This document shows, in pieces, positions 16,887 through 27,149 of a stretch of DNA of 64,000 nt. A model generated the notes under the pieces. The model was not told the origin of the DNA and searched no databases. It saw only the letters and a program-made list of their open reading frames with translations. Source of the stretch: Citreicoccus inhibens (lineage in GTDB: Bacteria; Myxococcota; Myxococcia; Myxococcales; Myxococcaceae); assembly GCF_019039035.1 (NCBI RefSeq), contig NZ_JAHNZT010000003.1:62001-126000 (forward strand), in the 5' to 3' direction. The position numbers were made by a program, and so were the translations under genes. Numbering within the stretch: the first letter of the stretch is position 1; every line of letters begins with the position of its first letter.

Positions 16887-18230
16887 TCACGCCACTCCCG
16901 CCTCGGTGTCCGGCTCCACCACCAGTTCGTCCGCGTCGATGATCTCCGCGGGCCGCAGCGCCTCGCCAATCTGCTTCAGCCGGCGATCCGAGAGCTGCTC
17001 CAGGTACGTGCGGATGTGCGGGAAGGCCTTCACCAGTTCGTGGAAGGCGCCGCGATCCAGCGAGGCCGCCGCCGTCTTGCGCGTGGCCACCACCGTGGCC
17101 GTGGCACGCAGGCCCGTGAGCAGGGAGATTTCTCCCGCTACGTCGCCCTCGCGCAGCACGCCCAGCGTCACCACGCCGCCAGCGGGGTCCTCCTTCTGCA
17201 CCACCAGCTCGCCGGCCAGCACCAGGAACAGGCCCGGTGAGTGCTCACCTTCCACGAGCACCTTCTCGCGCGCCTGGAGGGCTCGGAAGGTGAAGCGCTG
17301 GAGCATCGCGCCGCGCTCCGACTCCGGGAGCTGCTGGAACATGGGCGAGGTGGCCATCAGGTTGCGGGCCATGCGCTGCTGCGCGAAGTCCGCCAGCACC
17401 TGCGGCACGTCCGGGTGGCTCTTGGCCACCGCGTTGAGGTGCTCACGGCGGATCTCGAAGACCTCCGCGTCGGACACCGCGGTGACCGTGGCCGTGGGCG
17501 GCGCGCCGGTGAGCAGCGAGATTTCTCCGAAGATGGAGCCGCCGCCCAGGAAGCCCAGGGTGCGCGCCTCGCCCTCCACCCGGCGCGTCACCTCCGACTT
17601 GCCGGCGACGATGACATGCAGGTGGTCGTTCGGCTCACCCTCGTGGATGATGACCTCGTCCGGCTTGACGACGCGCCAGCCCATGCGGGCCACCAGGTCG
17701 ATGAACGCGTCGCGGCCCAGGTCCGCGAACAGCGGCAGCGGCGGACGGCCATGCGGATCCGCGACGCCCCCCGGATCCGGCGCGGCGAGCACCTCGATGG
17801 CGCGCGAGGACAGCTCCTCGCCCATCAAGCCCATGAGGTCCGTGTCCACCTTGCCGTCGTAGAGCACCTCGGGCGGCAGCGGTGGAGGCACGGCCGCGCG
17901 CCCCGGAGCACTGCGCGCGGCGCGCGAGTGGACGCGCACGAGCGTGTCCTTCAGCCGCCGCTCCGAGGGCGACAGCTCCAGCCCCAGCTTGCAGGCCGCG
18001 ATGGCGCTCAGCAGGTAGTCGCGGCGCAGGAGCCCTTCCGCGCACGCGTGGTACGCGGTGACGGCGCGCTCGCGCTCGCCCAGCTCAGCCAGGCACCGCG
18101 CCGCCAGCATGCGCGAGCGATGGTCCGCCGGAACACGGCGCACCGCCTCCGCGAACACCGCGAGGGCGCGCTCGAACTGGCGCTCCTCGATGAGGTCCAC
18201 CCCGAGTTCACGCAGCGACGACTCACTCAT
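16887..18230 (-). CDS. protein with N-terminal TPR-like helices and two cyclic-nucleotide-binding domains
   Basis: The 447-residue cytosolic protein has an N-terminal TPR-like region (~1-100). A Pro-rich linker follows, then two cNMP-binding domains (~160-285 and ~290-415). Each has the family's phosphate-binding cassette: GGGSIFGEISLLTG in the first and REGDVAGEISLLTGLRATATV in the second. The expected Arg-Ala that contacts the cyclic phosphate is replaced by PPTATV in the first, while the second keeps RATATV. Only the second site therefore looks fully canonical. There is no DNA-binding output domain, so it probably acts as an adaptor. It is co-directional with the FHA gene upstream (52 bp) and the membrane protein downstream. 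Confidence 0.88.
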   Translation of the reverse strand: MSESSLRELGVDLIEERQFERALAVFAEAVRRVPADHRSRMLAARCLAELGERERAVTAYHACAEGLLRRDYLLSAIAACKLGLELSPSERRLKDTLVRVHSRAARSAPGRAAVPPPLPPEVLYDGKVDTDLMGLMGEELSSRAIEVLAAPDPGGVADPHGRPPLPLFADLGRDAFIDLVARMGWRVVKPDEVIIHEGEPNDHLHVIVAGKSEVTRRVEGEARTLGFLGGGSIFGEISLLTGAPPTATVTAVSDAEVFEIRREHLNAVAKSHPDVPQVLADFAQQRMARNLMATSPMFQQLPESERGAMLQRFTFRALQAREKVLVEGEHSPGLFLVLAGELVVQKEDPAGGVVTLGVLREGDVAGEISLLTGLRATATVVATRKTAAASLDRGAFHELVKAFPHIRTYLEQLSDRRLKQIGEALRPAEIIDADELVVEPDTEAGVA

Positions 18231-18282
18231 CCCGAACCTCTCGCCCTGTCTGCATCATCCCAGCCTGCGCACCGCGCACGTG

Positions 18283-20397
18283 TCACTCTCCCGACTTCGG
18301 CTGCATCTCGCCCAGGTACATCTCGGCCTTGCGCTTGACGTCCGCGTCCTCCGCGGACGCCTCGATGACGATCTTGAACTTCTCCGTGGCGGCCTGCGGA
18401 TCCCTGTCCCGCTGGATGTACGCCTGGAGGAACAGCTCCTCCACCCGCTTCTGGAGCGTGCTGAGCCCGTCCCGCGCGCGCGAGTCGCCCGGGTTGAGGC
18501 GCAGCGCCTCGCGGAAGTGGGTGGACGCCGCGCCCAGGTCTCCGCGCTTCAACGCGGCCTGCCCCGCGGACACGGACGCCGAGGCCAGCTGCTCGTCGAT
18601 GGAGTTCACCAGCGAGCCGCTGAAGCCAATCTGCCGGTACAGCTCGGCGGCGCGGCGCAGCGGCTTCACCGCGGCCTCCAACGCACCGGACTGGTACTTG
18701 CGCTGACCGTCCTCGAACGCCGTCTTGAACAGCGGGATGAGGCGCTTGAGGTCGCGCGCCCGGTCGCGGATGTCCTTGTCCGCCTTGTTCTTGTCCACCA
18801 CGCGGTCGCACTCCAACACCGCGCGCTGGAAGTCTCCGCCGTTGAAGCGCCGCTCCACGTCGATGAAGGCCTCGGCGACCTGCTCCTCGCGCCGCCGCTT
18901 GGCCGAGTCCGCCGCGCTCGCGTTGCGGATGCGCGTCTGCCGGGCCGCGTCCGTCGCCTCCTTCGCCAGCTCCGCCTCCAGGTCCGTCAGCTTCTGCTGG
19001 TAGATGGGCCGGGCGTTCTCGGGGAGCTTCGCGAGGAGCGGGCGCACCGCCTCCGGGTCCCTCGACGCGAGCGCCGCGTCCGTCTGCGACACGAAGAACT
19101 GGCCCTCCTTCTCCTGGAGCTCGGTCTCCAGATGGGTCTTCTCCTCGTCGCTCTTCGCCGTGCCCTGGGGCGCCGCGGCCAGCTTCGCCCGCGCCTCCTC
19201 GAACTTGTTCTCGCCGATGAGCGCGCGCGCCTGCTCCAGCGCCTCGGCCACCGCCTGCTGCTTGCGAGCGGCCTTGCCCAGCCCGTCCACGTCCACGCCG
19301 GGGTTGAGCTTCTCCGCCTCATCCACGAAGCGCACCGCGTCCGCGAACTCACCGCTGCGAACCGACTCGCGGGCCCGCTGCATGAGCTGGGTGGACTTGG
19401 CGATCTTCGGGTCCGGAGGCGGCGGAGGTGGCGGGTCCTGCTTCGCGAACACGAGGCCCATCACCAGCAGCAGCACGACCACGCCGCCGCCGATGGCGAA
19501 GAGCTTCATCTTCGGGTCCATCCCCTGCGGCGTCCGACTGACGGAGCGCGCCGGCGGTCGCGACTTGCTCGCCCCACCCGCGGCCCTGTCCTGCGACTGC
19601 GCGCCTGGCCGCATCAGGTCCGAGAGCTTGTAGTTGGCGTTGGTCGCCTCGTTGAAGCGCGGATCATTCGGATCCACGTCCGAGCCGCGCGCCGCGCCCG
19701 AGGCCCGTCCCCCCTCCTTGGCCGGAGCGGGCTTCTCCTTGGGCGGCGCATCCTTCTCGCTGTCCGCCTTGGCGCGCAGCTCCTTGATCTGCTCGGCCTC
19801 GTCCACGAAGCGCAGGCGCGTCTTGCCCACGGCGATCTCGTCGCCGTGCTTCAGCAGGCATTCGTCCACGCGCTGATCATTGACCTTGGTGCCGCTGACG
19901 CTGCCCAGGTCGCGCATGACGACGCCCTTCTCGCCGTACACGAACTCCAGGTGACGCCGGGACACCGACTGGTCCGTGAGGACGAAGTCGCAGTCCTTGC
20001 CGCGCCCCACCACCAGCCGCACGCCCTGGAAGCGCTTCTTGCGGCCCTTGTCCGGCCCCTCCAGGGACTCCACCAAGACAGGAGGCCCCGCGCGCGTGGC
20101 GTCGGAGTTGTCGTCCTCGTCCTCCGGGCCCTCGGACGCCTCCTCGCGCAGCACCTCCACGGAGGCCACCCGCGTCTCGCCGGTGAGCGAACGCTGGGAG
20201 TCGTCCTCGCCGTACAGCTCCGGTCGGGCCTCGTCCGAGCCCCCATCCTCCGACTCGGGCGCGGACCAGTCCTCCTCCTCCGGCGCCGGACGGGAGGCAC
20301 GGCCCGAGGCCGCGGGCTTGGGTCTGCGTTCCGCCGGCGCGCCATCCGGACGGCCGGTGCCCGCGCGAGACGAAGGTGGGGGACGACGAGGAGGCAT
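18283..20397 (-). CDS. FHA-domain membrane protein with TPR-rich C-terminus
   Basis: The 704-residue protein has a long acidic, disordered N-terminus (1-104). An FHA phosphopeptide-binding domain follows (~105-200) with canonical GRG (131-133), SVSRRH (144-149) and a GT-KVN turn. Next come a charged linker, a transmembrane helix (~299-318), seven consecutive prolines just after it, and ~375 residues of coiled/TPR-like helices. FHA binds phosphothreonine, so a Ser/Thr kinase partner is implied but none is in the window. ATG 20397 (MPPRRPPP) has GAGG-like bases upstream; the longer frame runs into the divergent tldD promoter. Confidence 0.87.
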   Translation of the reverse strand: MPPRRPPPSSRAGTGRPDGAPAERRPKPAASGRASRPAPEEEDWSAPESEDGGSDEARPELYGEDDSQRSLTGETRVASVEVLREEASEGPEDEDDNSDATRAGPPVLVESLEGPDKGRKKRFQGVRLVVGRGKDCDFVLTDQSVSRRHLEFVYGEKGVVMRDLGSVSGTKVNDQRVDECLLKHGDEIAVGKTRLRFVDEAEQIKELRAKADSEKDAPPKEKPAPAKEGGRASGAARGSDVDPNDPRFNEATNANYKLSDLMRPGAQSQDRAAGGASKSRPPARSVSRTPQGMDPKMKLFAIGGGVVVLLLVMGLVFAKQDPPPPPPPDPKIAKSTQLMQRARESVRSGEFADAVRFVDEAEKLNPGVDVDGLGKAARKQQAVAEALEQARALIGENKFEEARAKLAAAPQGTAKSDEEKTHLETELQEKEGQFFVSQTDAALASRDPEAVRPLLAKLPENARPIYQQKLTDLEAELAKEATDAARQTRIRNASAADSAKRRREEQVAEAFIDVERRFNGGDFQRAVLECDRVVDKNKADKDIRDRARDLKRLIPLFKTAFEDGQRKYQSGALEAAVKPLRRAAELYRQIGFSGSLVNSIDEQLASASVSAGQAALKRGDLGAASTHFREALRLNPGDSRARDGLSTLQKRVEELFLQAYIQRDRDPQAATEKFKIVIEASAEDADVKRKAEMYLGEMQPKSGE

Positions 20398-20499
20398 GTG
20401 CAGGTTCCAGGTTGAAGCGGCGGGCATCTTAGATTGCCGCCCCCACGGTGGGAATGCGGACAGGCCCGTCCCTCCAGGAAGACTGGCCCCCCTTGTCCG

Positions 20500-20528
20500 T
20501 TGAACCGGGGCGCCGTGCCTCCTATGTA
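20500..20528 (+). promoter_or_regulatory. sigma-70-type promoter of tldD
   Basis: TTGAAC (20500-20505) and TATGTA (20523-20528) are spaced 17 bp apart, giving a leader of ~35 nt before ATG 20570. It lies in the 172-bp divergent region between the FHA gene and tldD. Confidence 0.5.
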
Positions 20529-20569
20529 GGTACTTCGCACCCCACCCTTCACCCTGGGAGAGTCCGATC

Positions 20570-22051
20570 ATGCCCCGAGCATCAGCCCCGCCACGGCGCG
20601 CCCGCCCCTCGCAGCTCGCCCCGCTGGCGACGCGGCAACCCGCGCCCGCCCCGCTGCTGCCCTCGGGGTTGCTCGAGCGCCTCCTGGCCGAGGCCATGGC
20701 GCGCGGAGGGGACTTCGCCGAGGTCTACGTCGAGCGGACCTCCACCACGGCGGTGGTCCTGGAGGAGTCGCGCATCCGGAGCGCCCAGGTGGGCCTGGTG
20801 CAGGGCGTGGGCGTCCGAGTCATCGCCGGGGCCAAGGTGGGCTACGCCTACTCGGACGACTGGGACGAGCCCGCCCTGGTGCGCGCGGCCCGGACCGCCG
20901 CGATGATTGCCCAGGGGGGCGGCGCCGAGCGCGCGTTCCCGGTGCACCGCGCGCCAGTGCCCAGCCACTACCGGGTGGCCACGCCGCTGGAGGACGTGGC
21001 GGTGGCGCTCAAGACGAAGCTGCTGACCCGCGCGGACCGGGCGGCGCGCGGCTTCGACTCGCGCATCCAGCAGGTGAACGCCACCTACGTGGACCAGACG
21101 CGGCGCATCGCCGTGGCGAACACGAACGGCCACTACTGCGAGGACACCCAGGACCTGTGCCGGCTGGCGGTGCACGTGGTGGCGCTGGGCAAGGGCAACG
21201 AGCGGCGCACGGGCATGTACGGCGGCGGCGGCCGGGTGCCCTTCACGCACTGGGACCTGCACCCGCCCGAGGAGGTCGCCCGCGAGGCGGCCCGGCAGGC
21301 CGTCGCCACGTTGGGCGCGGTGGACTGCGCGGCGGGTCCGCAGACGGTGGTGCTCGCGCCGGGCTGGAGCGGCATCCTCCTGCATGAGGCGGTGGGCCAC
21401 GGCCTGGAGGCGGACTTCATCCGCAAGGGCACGTCCCTCTTCGCTGGGAAGCTGGGCGAGAAGGTCGCCTCGGAGCTCGTGACGGTCATCGACGACGGCA
21501 CGGTGGCGAGCGCCCGCGGCTCCATCAACGTCGACGACGAGGGCACGCCCGCCGAGCGCAAGGTCCTCATCGAGAAGGGCGTCCTGAAGGGCTACCTCTA
21601 TGACTCGCTCAACGCGAAGTTGATGGGCCAGCGATCCACGGGCAGCGGACGCCGCGAGACGTTCAAGAGCATGCCCCTGCCCCGCATGACGAACACGTTC
21701 CTGGCCCCCGGAGACCACGCGCCCGAGGACATCCTCGGCGAGGTGAAGCGCGGGCTGTACTGCGCCACCTTCGGCGGCGGACAGGTGGACATCAGCAACG
21801 GCAACTTCGTCTTCGAGGTGAGCGAGGCCTATCAAATCGAGGACGGCAAGCTGGGCCGCCCGGTGAAGAACGCCATCCTCGTGGGCGTGGGACCCGAGGC
21901 GCTGAAGAACGTCACGCGCGTGGGGTGCGATCCGCGCCCGGATCCGGGCATGGGCGTCTGTGTGAAGGACGGGCAGATGCTGCCGGTGGGCGTGGGGCTG
22001 CCCACGGTGCGAATCGACAACGTGACGGTGGGCGGCACGCGGGTCGGCTGA
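20570..22051 (+). CDS. tldD: TldD family zinc metalloprotease subunit
   Basis: The 493-residue protein is TldD, the catalytic half of the TldD/TldE heterodimer. That complex degrades unfolded peptides and processes some modified peptides. The metal-binding HEAVGH lies at 272-277, with the later Cys-containing GLYCATFGGGQVDISNGNF segment expected to complete the site. The C-terminal block with VGVGPEAL and TVRIDNVTVGG is family-typical. It starts at ATG 20570 with an N-terminal Arg/Pro-rich extension of ~30 residues before the conserved LLPSGLLERLL. The partner gene follows after 27 bp. Confidence 0.95.
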   Translation: MPRASAPPRRARPSQLAPLATRQPAPAPLLPSGLLERLLAEAMARGGDFAEVYVERTSTTAVVLEESRIRSAQVGLVQGVGVRVIAGAKVGYAYSDDWDEPALVRAARTAAMIAQGGGAERAFPVHRAPVPSHYRVATPLEDVAVALKTKLLTRADRAARGFDSRIQQVNATYVDQTRRIAVANTNGHYCEDTQDLCRLAVHVVALGKGNERRTGMYGGGGRVPFTHWDLHPPEEVAREAARQAVATLGAVDCAAGPQTVVLAPGWSGILLHEAVGHGLEADFIRKGTSLFAGKLGEKVASELVTVIDDGTVASARGSINVDDEGTPAERKVLIEKGVLKGYLYDSLNAKLMGQRSTGSGRRETFKSMPLPRMTNTFLAPGDHAPEDILGEVKRGLYCATFGGGQVDISNGNFVFEVSEAYQIEDGKLGRPVKNAILVGVGPEALKNVTRVGCDPRPDPGMGVCVKDGQMLPVGVGLPTVRIDNVTVGGTRVG

Positions 22052-22078
22052 GGCCGGACGGAAAGGGAGACGTCGACC

Positions 22079-23428
22079 ATGAGCAACTACGAGCAGCTCG
22101 CGAAGAAGGTCGTCCAGCGCGCGAAGAAGAAGGGCGCCCAGCAGGCCGAGGCGTTCCTCGAGGTGGGCCGCCAGAGCAGCGTCCGCGTGCGCGAGGGCCA
22201 GGTGGAGGACCTCACCGAGGCCACCAGCAAGGGCGTGGGCGTCCGCGTCATCGTCAAGGACCGGCTGGGCTTCGCCTTCACGTCCGACTTCACGCCCTCC
22301 GGCTTGGACCGCGTCGCGGACCTCGCCGTGCAGTTGGCCGAGGCCGCCGCCCCCAACAAGCTCAACGGACTGCCCACGCGCAACGAGCTGGGCAAGTCCG
22401 TGGATCCAGGCCCCCTCTTCGACCCGAAGGTGGCGGGGCTCGCCGGCGATTGGAAGATTCGCGCCGCCCTCGAGGCCGAGAAGGCCGGGCGCGACGAGGA
22501 CGCTCGCGTGGCCACGTTCGACTCGGTGTCCGCCGGTGACTTCGTGACGGAGGTCTACCTGGCCTCCAGCGAGGGCATGACCGGGAGCCACAGCGGCACC
22601 TACGTGTACATCGTCGCGGTGCCAGTGGCCTCGGAGGCGGGCCAGCTCCAGACGGGCTACTGGCTGGACTACAAGCGCTTCCTCGACGACCTGGAGTCGC
22701 CCGAGTCCATCGGCCGCGAGGCCGCGCGCCGGGCGGTCCGGATGCTGGGCGCCCGACAGGTGAAGACACAGCAGGTGCCAGTGCTGTTTGATCCGCTGGT
22801 GGCCGCTTCCTTCGTGGGCAACCTCGCCACCGCCGCGGACGGCAATGCCGTGCACCAGAAGGCCAGCGTGCTGGCGTCGCTCAAGGGCAAGCGGCTGGCG
22901 GGCTCGCATGTGACGCTGGTGGATGACGGCCTGCTCGCGCGCGGCCTCGCCACCACGCCGTTCGACGGCGAAGGCGTGCCCACGCGGCGCACGCCCATCC
23001 TGGATCAGGGCGTGCTCACCCACTTCCTCTACGACGCGTTCACGGCTCGCAAGGCCAAGGCGCGCACCACGGGCAACGCGGCGCGTGGCTACAACGCGCT
23101 GCCGGGCATCGGCACCACCAACCTCTACCTGGAGCCGGGCCAGCGCGCGCCCGAGGAGCTGATCCGCGAGGTGGATCAGGGCCTCTACGTGACGGCGCTC
23201 CTGGGGCACGGCGCGGATCCGGTGTCCGGAGACCTGTCCGCCGGGGCCACCGGCCTGTGGATCCACAAGGGCGAGCTGACGCATCCCGTGCAGGAGGTCA
23301 CCGTGGCGGGCAACCTGCTCCAGATGCTGACCGACCTGGACGCGGTGGCCAGCGACCTCCAGTTCCGCGGCGGCCCCGTGGGCGCGCCCACTGTCCGCTT
23401 CCGGCAGCTCACCGTCTCGGGCGCGTAG
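22079..23428 (+). CDS. pmbA: PmbA/TldE metalloprotease partner subunit
   Basis: The 449-residue protein is the non-catalytic TldE/PmbA partner of the adjacent TldD. It shares the fold but has PLVAASFVGNL where TldD has HExxH, as expected. Conserved segments include GVGVRVIVKDRLGFAFTSDF near the N-terminus and the C-terminal GDLSAGATGLWI, a family end-block. AAGGGAGACG before ATG 22079 serves as ribosome site, 27 bp after tldD, so the two are one operon. In other bacteria the pair matures peptide antibiotics or toxins; no such precursor gene is visible beside it here. Confidence 0.95.
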   Translation: MSNYEQLAKKVVQRAKKKGAQQAEAFLEVGRQSSVRVREGQVEDLTEATSKGVGVRVIVKDRLGFAFTSDFTPSGLDRVADLAVQLAEAAAPNKLNGLPTRNELGKSVDPGPLFDPKVAGLAGDWKIRAALEAEKAGRDEDARVATFDSVSAGDFVTEVYLASSEGMTGSHSGTYVYIVAVPVASEAGQLQTGYWLDYKRFLDDLESPESIGREAARRAVRMLGARQVKTQQVPVLFDPLVAASFVGNLATAADGNAVHQKASVLASLKGKRLAGSHVTLVDDGLLARGLATTPFDGEGVPTRRTPILDQGVLTHFLYDAFTARKAKARTTGNAARGYNALPGIGTTNLYLEPGQRAPEELIREVDQGLYVTALLGHGADPVSGDLSAGATGLWIHKGELTHPVQEVTVAGNLLQMLTDLDAVASDLQFRGGPVGAPTVRFRQLTVSGA

Positions 23429-23471
23429 TCCGCCCCGACACGTCGCCCTACGCTCCAGCGCGGCTGAGCCT

Positions 23472-23489
23472 TCTCGCTCTGGGGCGAGA
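23472..23489 (+). terminator. hairpin after pmbA
   Basis: TCTCGC (23472-23477) pairs with GCGAGA (23484-23489) across a 6-nt loop, 43 bp beyond the pmbA stop. It is a modest GC stem without a T-tract. Confidence 0.4.
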
Positions 23490-23559
23490 GGATGTCAGGG
23501 GTCTCTTGTATCCACACACCCGGCGCGCCATCGCGGCGCGCTCAGGGAGGGGCAAGCAC

Positions 23560-24558
23560 ATGGCAGCGAAGTCCGCACGCAAGGCCGCCGCCAAGACGAC
23601 GACGCGCAAGCCGCGCCGCAAGAAGGCCGAGCCGGAGTCCCGAGGACTCACCGTGGCGGAGGTCGCCAGCGACGCCGCCGCGTACCCCGTCGAGTTGCTG
23701 GAGGCGGTCCGCGCCGACGGCGGCGAGGTGCTCAGCGTCTATCGGGATCCGCTGGGCGCGCACCCGGTGGTGCTCGCCGCGCTGCCCATCGACAAGGTGG
23801 AGCCCACGCCCTACCAGCGCGACCTGTCCGAGCCCCACGTGAAGCGGCTCGCCACCGCGATGGAGCGGTTGGATCGCTTCCTCGACCCCGTCATCGCGGT
23901 GCGCAAGGACGGCCGGTACTGGACGCCCAACGGCAACCACCGGCTGCACGCCAGCAAGCTGCTGGGCGCCAAGGCCATCGTCGCGCTGCTCCTGCCCGAG
24001 GAGGACGTGGCCTATCAAATCCTCGCCCTCAACACGGAGAAGGCCCACAACCTCAAGGAGCGCTCCTTGGAGGTCATCCGCATGTACCGCGGACTGGTGG
24101 GCGCCGGGCGCGCGGGCCCCGAGACGAACTTCGCGCCCCTCTTCGACGAGCCCTCGTTCATCACCCTGGGCGCGGCCTATGAGCTGCGCCCCCGCTTCTC
24201 CGCGGGCGCCTACCACCCCTTCGTCAAACTGGTGGAGTCCTTCCAGGCCCGGCCACTCGCCGAGATGCTCCCCCTGCGCGAGGCCCGCGCCGCGCGCCTC
24301 CTGGAGCTGGACGACGCGGTCGTCGCCGTCGTCAACGCGCTCAAGGAGCGGGGCATGCAGAGCCCCTACCTCAAGAACTTCGTCGTCGCGCGCATCAACT
24401 TCCTGCGCTTCCGCAAGGACGGCGCGCCGCCGGACTTCGACGCCACCCTGGACCGGATGCTCGCGAGCGCCCGCAAGTTCAAGGTGGACTCGGTGCGCAA
24501 GGAAGACATCGGGCGCATGGGCGGCGGGCCCCTGGAGCCGGATGAGGACGCCAGCTAG
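23560..24558 (+). CDS. ParB/sulfiredoxin-fold nuclease-like domain protein
   Basis: The 332-residue protein begins with a Lys/Arg/Ala-rich tail (residues 1-25, histone-like), then a ParB N-terminal-like domain (~60-170). The LPIDKVEPTPYQRDLSEPHVKRL segment corresponds to ParB box I. GNHRLHASKLLG stands where ParB has its GERRxRA nucleotide-binding box. No ParB-type helix-turn-helix or dimer domain follows; instead ~160 residues are helical and unassigned. It is not the chromosomal segregation ParB, since there is no ParA and the box differs. A regulatory or CTP/ATP-binding role is possible. GGGAGGGGC precedes ATG 23560. Confidence 0.8.
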   Translation: MAAKSARKAAAKTTTRKPRRKKAEPESRGLTVAEVASDAAAYPVELLEAVRADGGEVLSVYRDPLGAHPVVLAALPIDKVEPTPYQRDLSEPHVKRLATAMERLDRFLDPVIAVRKDGRYWTPNGNHRLHASKLLGAKAIVALLLPEEDVAYQILALNTEKAHNLKERSLEVIRMYRGLVGAGRAGPETNFAPLFDEPSFITLGAAYELRPRFSAGAYHPFVKLVESFQARPLAEMLPLREARAARLLELDDAVVAVVNALKERGMQSPYLKNFVVARINFLRFRKDGAPPDFDATLDRMLASARKFKVDSVRKEDIGRMGGGPLEPDEDAS

Positions 24559-24606
24559 GGAACAAGCCTTGCAAGTCCGAGGTCCGCGAAAGGCACACGC
24601 ACACCC

Positions 24607-26001
<1,395 letters not shown>

Positions 26002-26032
26002 CAGGGCGTCACACCAGCCCCCGCTCGCTTTT

Positions 26033-26043
26033 GACAATTTGTC
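26033..26043. promoter_or_regulatory. small dyad upstream of the secretion operon
   Basis: GACAATTTGTC has inverted arms GACA/TGTC around ATT, 32 bp after the regulator stop and about 140 bp before the predicted transcription start. It could be an activator site. Confidence 0.35.
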
Positions 26044-26087
26044 CGCACGGCGGCACGGGCCTGCTCGCCCCCTCGGGCGCGTCCGCT

Positions 26088-26105
26088 ATTCCGAAATAAT
26101 TCCGA
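26088..26105. promoter_or_regulatory. tandem ATTCCGA repeats, possible activator site
   Basis: ATTCCGA occurs at 26088-26094 and 26099-26105. The copies are 11 bp apart, about one helical turn, at roughly -87 to -70 relative to the predicted sigma-54 start. The local base composition is AT-rich for this genome. Confidence 0.4.
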
Positions 26106-26148
26106 GCACTTGGCCGTAAGGCTCCAGTTCCCCGCCCGCCTCTGCCGG

Positions 26149-26164
26149 TGGCACTTGGCTTGCT
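26149..26164 (+). promoter_or_regulatory. sigma-54 (-24/-12) promoter of the type II secretion operon
   Basis: TGGCAC (26149-26154) and TTGCT (26160-26164) form a near-consensus RpoN promoter. Exactly 10 bp separate the invariant GG (26150-26151) and GC (26162-26163). The start would be near 26175, about 22 nt before the gspC ATG. Confidence 0.8.
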
Positions 26165-26196
26165 GAATCCGGGGCTGGCTTTCTCTTGGAAGCGTG

Positions 26197-27123
26197 ATGG
26201 AACTCTTCTTTCGCAAATACTTCTGGACGGTGAGCTTGCTGTTCATCCTGTTCGTCGCCTTGCTGGCGGCGCGCACGGTGAACCTGTTCGTCGAGTCCGC
26301 CATCGCGCCGGCCCCCTCTTCGGGGCAGTCCGCGCGCGCGCCGCACCACGCCCGTGCGGCGGAAACCAGCATGGCCTCGCTCGACATCGAGCGGCTGTCC
26401 AAGCTCACCGGCATCAAGATTCCCGAGCCCGAGGTGGCGGTGAAGGAGCCCGAGGGGCCGCCTCAGATGGACCCCAACGCGCCCCCCGCCAAGAGCGGCA
26501 TGCGCGTGAAGCTCCTGGGCACGCTCGTGGCGGCCAACCCGGAGTGGTCCTTCGCGTCCATCCAGGACATGGTGACCCAGCGCTCGCAGACATACATGGT
26601 CGGCAACACGCTGCAGGGCGCCATGATCATGGAGATCGAGCGCGAGCGCGTCATCATCAACAACGGGGGCCGCCGCGAGTTCATCGATGGGCAGCCCGGT
26701 GACGGCGCCGTCGCGGCCTACACGCCGCCGCCCACCACCGCGCCCGCCAACACCGCGCCGCCCGCCAGCAACGGCCTGGGCAACGGCATCAAGGCGCTCA
26801 GCGAGAACGAGTACGAGGTGCCCAAGGCGGAGATTGACCGCACCCTGGGCAACCTCAACGACGTGGCCATGCAGGCGCGCATCGTTCCGGCCTTCAAGGA
26901 TGGGCAGGCCGTGGGCTTCAAGCTCTTCTCCATCCGCCCGGATTCCATCTATTCGAAGATTGGCGTCCAGAACGGTGACGTCATCCGACGCATCAACGGC
27001 TTCGACATGAACAGTCCAGAGAAGGCTCTGGAGGTCTACTCGAAGCTGAAGGACTCCTCTCGTATCGAGATCGAGATCGAGCGCAACGGAGCGCCGATCC
27101 GCAAATCGTACAACGTCCGTTAA
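26197..27123 (+). CDS. gspC: type II secretion inner-membrane protein GspC
   Basis: The 308-residue protein has a short cytoplasmic tail and one transmembrane helix (~10-30). A homology region with VKLLGTLVAANPEWSFASIQD (~100-120) follows, then a Pro/Ala linker and a C-terminal PDZ-like domain (~205-305, with KIGVQNGDVIRRINGF). GspC links the inner-membrane platform to the secretin. Adjacent GTG (26194) and ATG (26197) codons could both start; ATG is better spaced from GGAAG. It is the first gene after the sigma-54 promoter. Confidence 0.92.
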   Translation: MELFFRKYFWTVSLLFILFVALLAARTVNLFVESAIAPAPSSGQSARAPHHARAAETSMASLDIERLSKLTGIKIPEPEVAVKEPEGPPQMDPNAPPAKSGMRVKLLGTLVAANPEWSFASIQDMVTQRSQTYMVGNTLQGAMIMEIERERVIINNGGRREFIDGQPGDGAVAAYTPPPTTAPANTAPPASNGLGNGIKALSENEYEVPKAEIDRTLGNLNDVAMQARIVPAFKDGQAVGFKLFSIRPDSIYSKIGVQNGDVIRRINGFDMNSPEKALEVYSKLKDSSRIEIEIERNGAPIRKSYNVR

Positions 27124-27149
27124 ACACCCCCAGCAGCGCCCGCTCCTCC

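Noticed and set aside
23560-24558. Chromosomal ParB of the segregation system
   Set aside because: No ParA neighbour, no helix-turn-helix, and GNHR replaces the GERR box.
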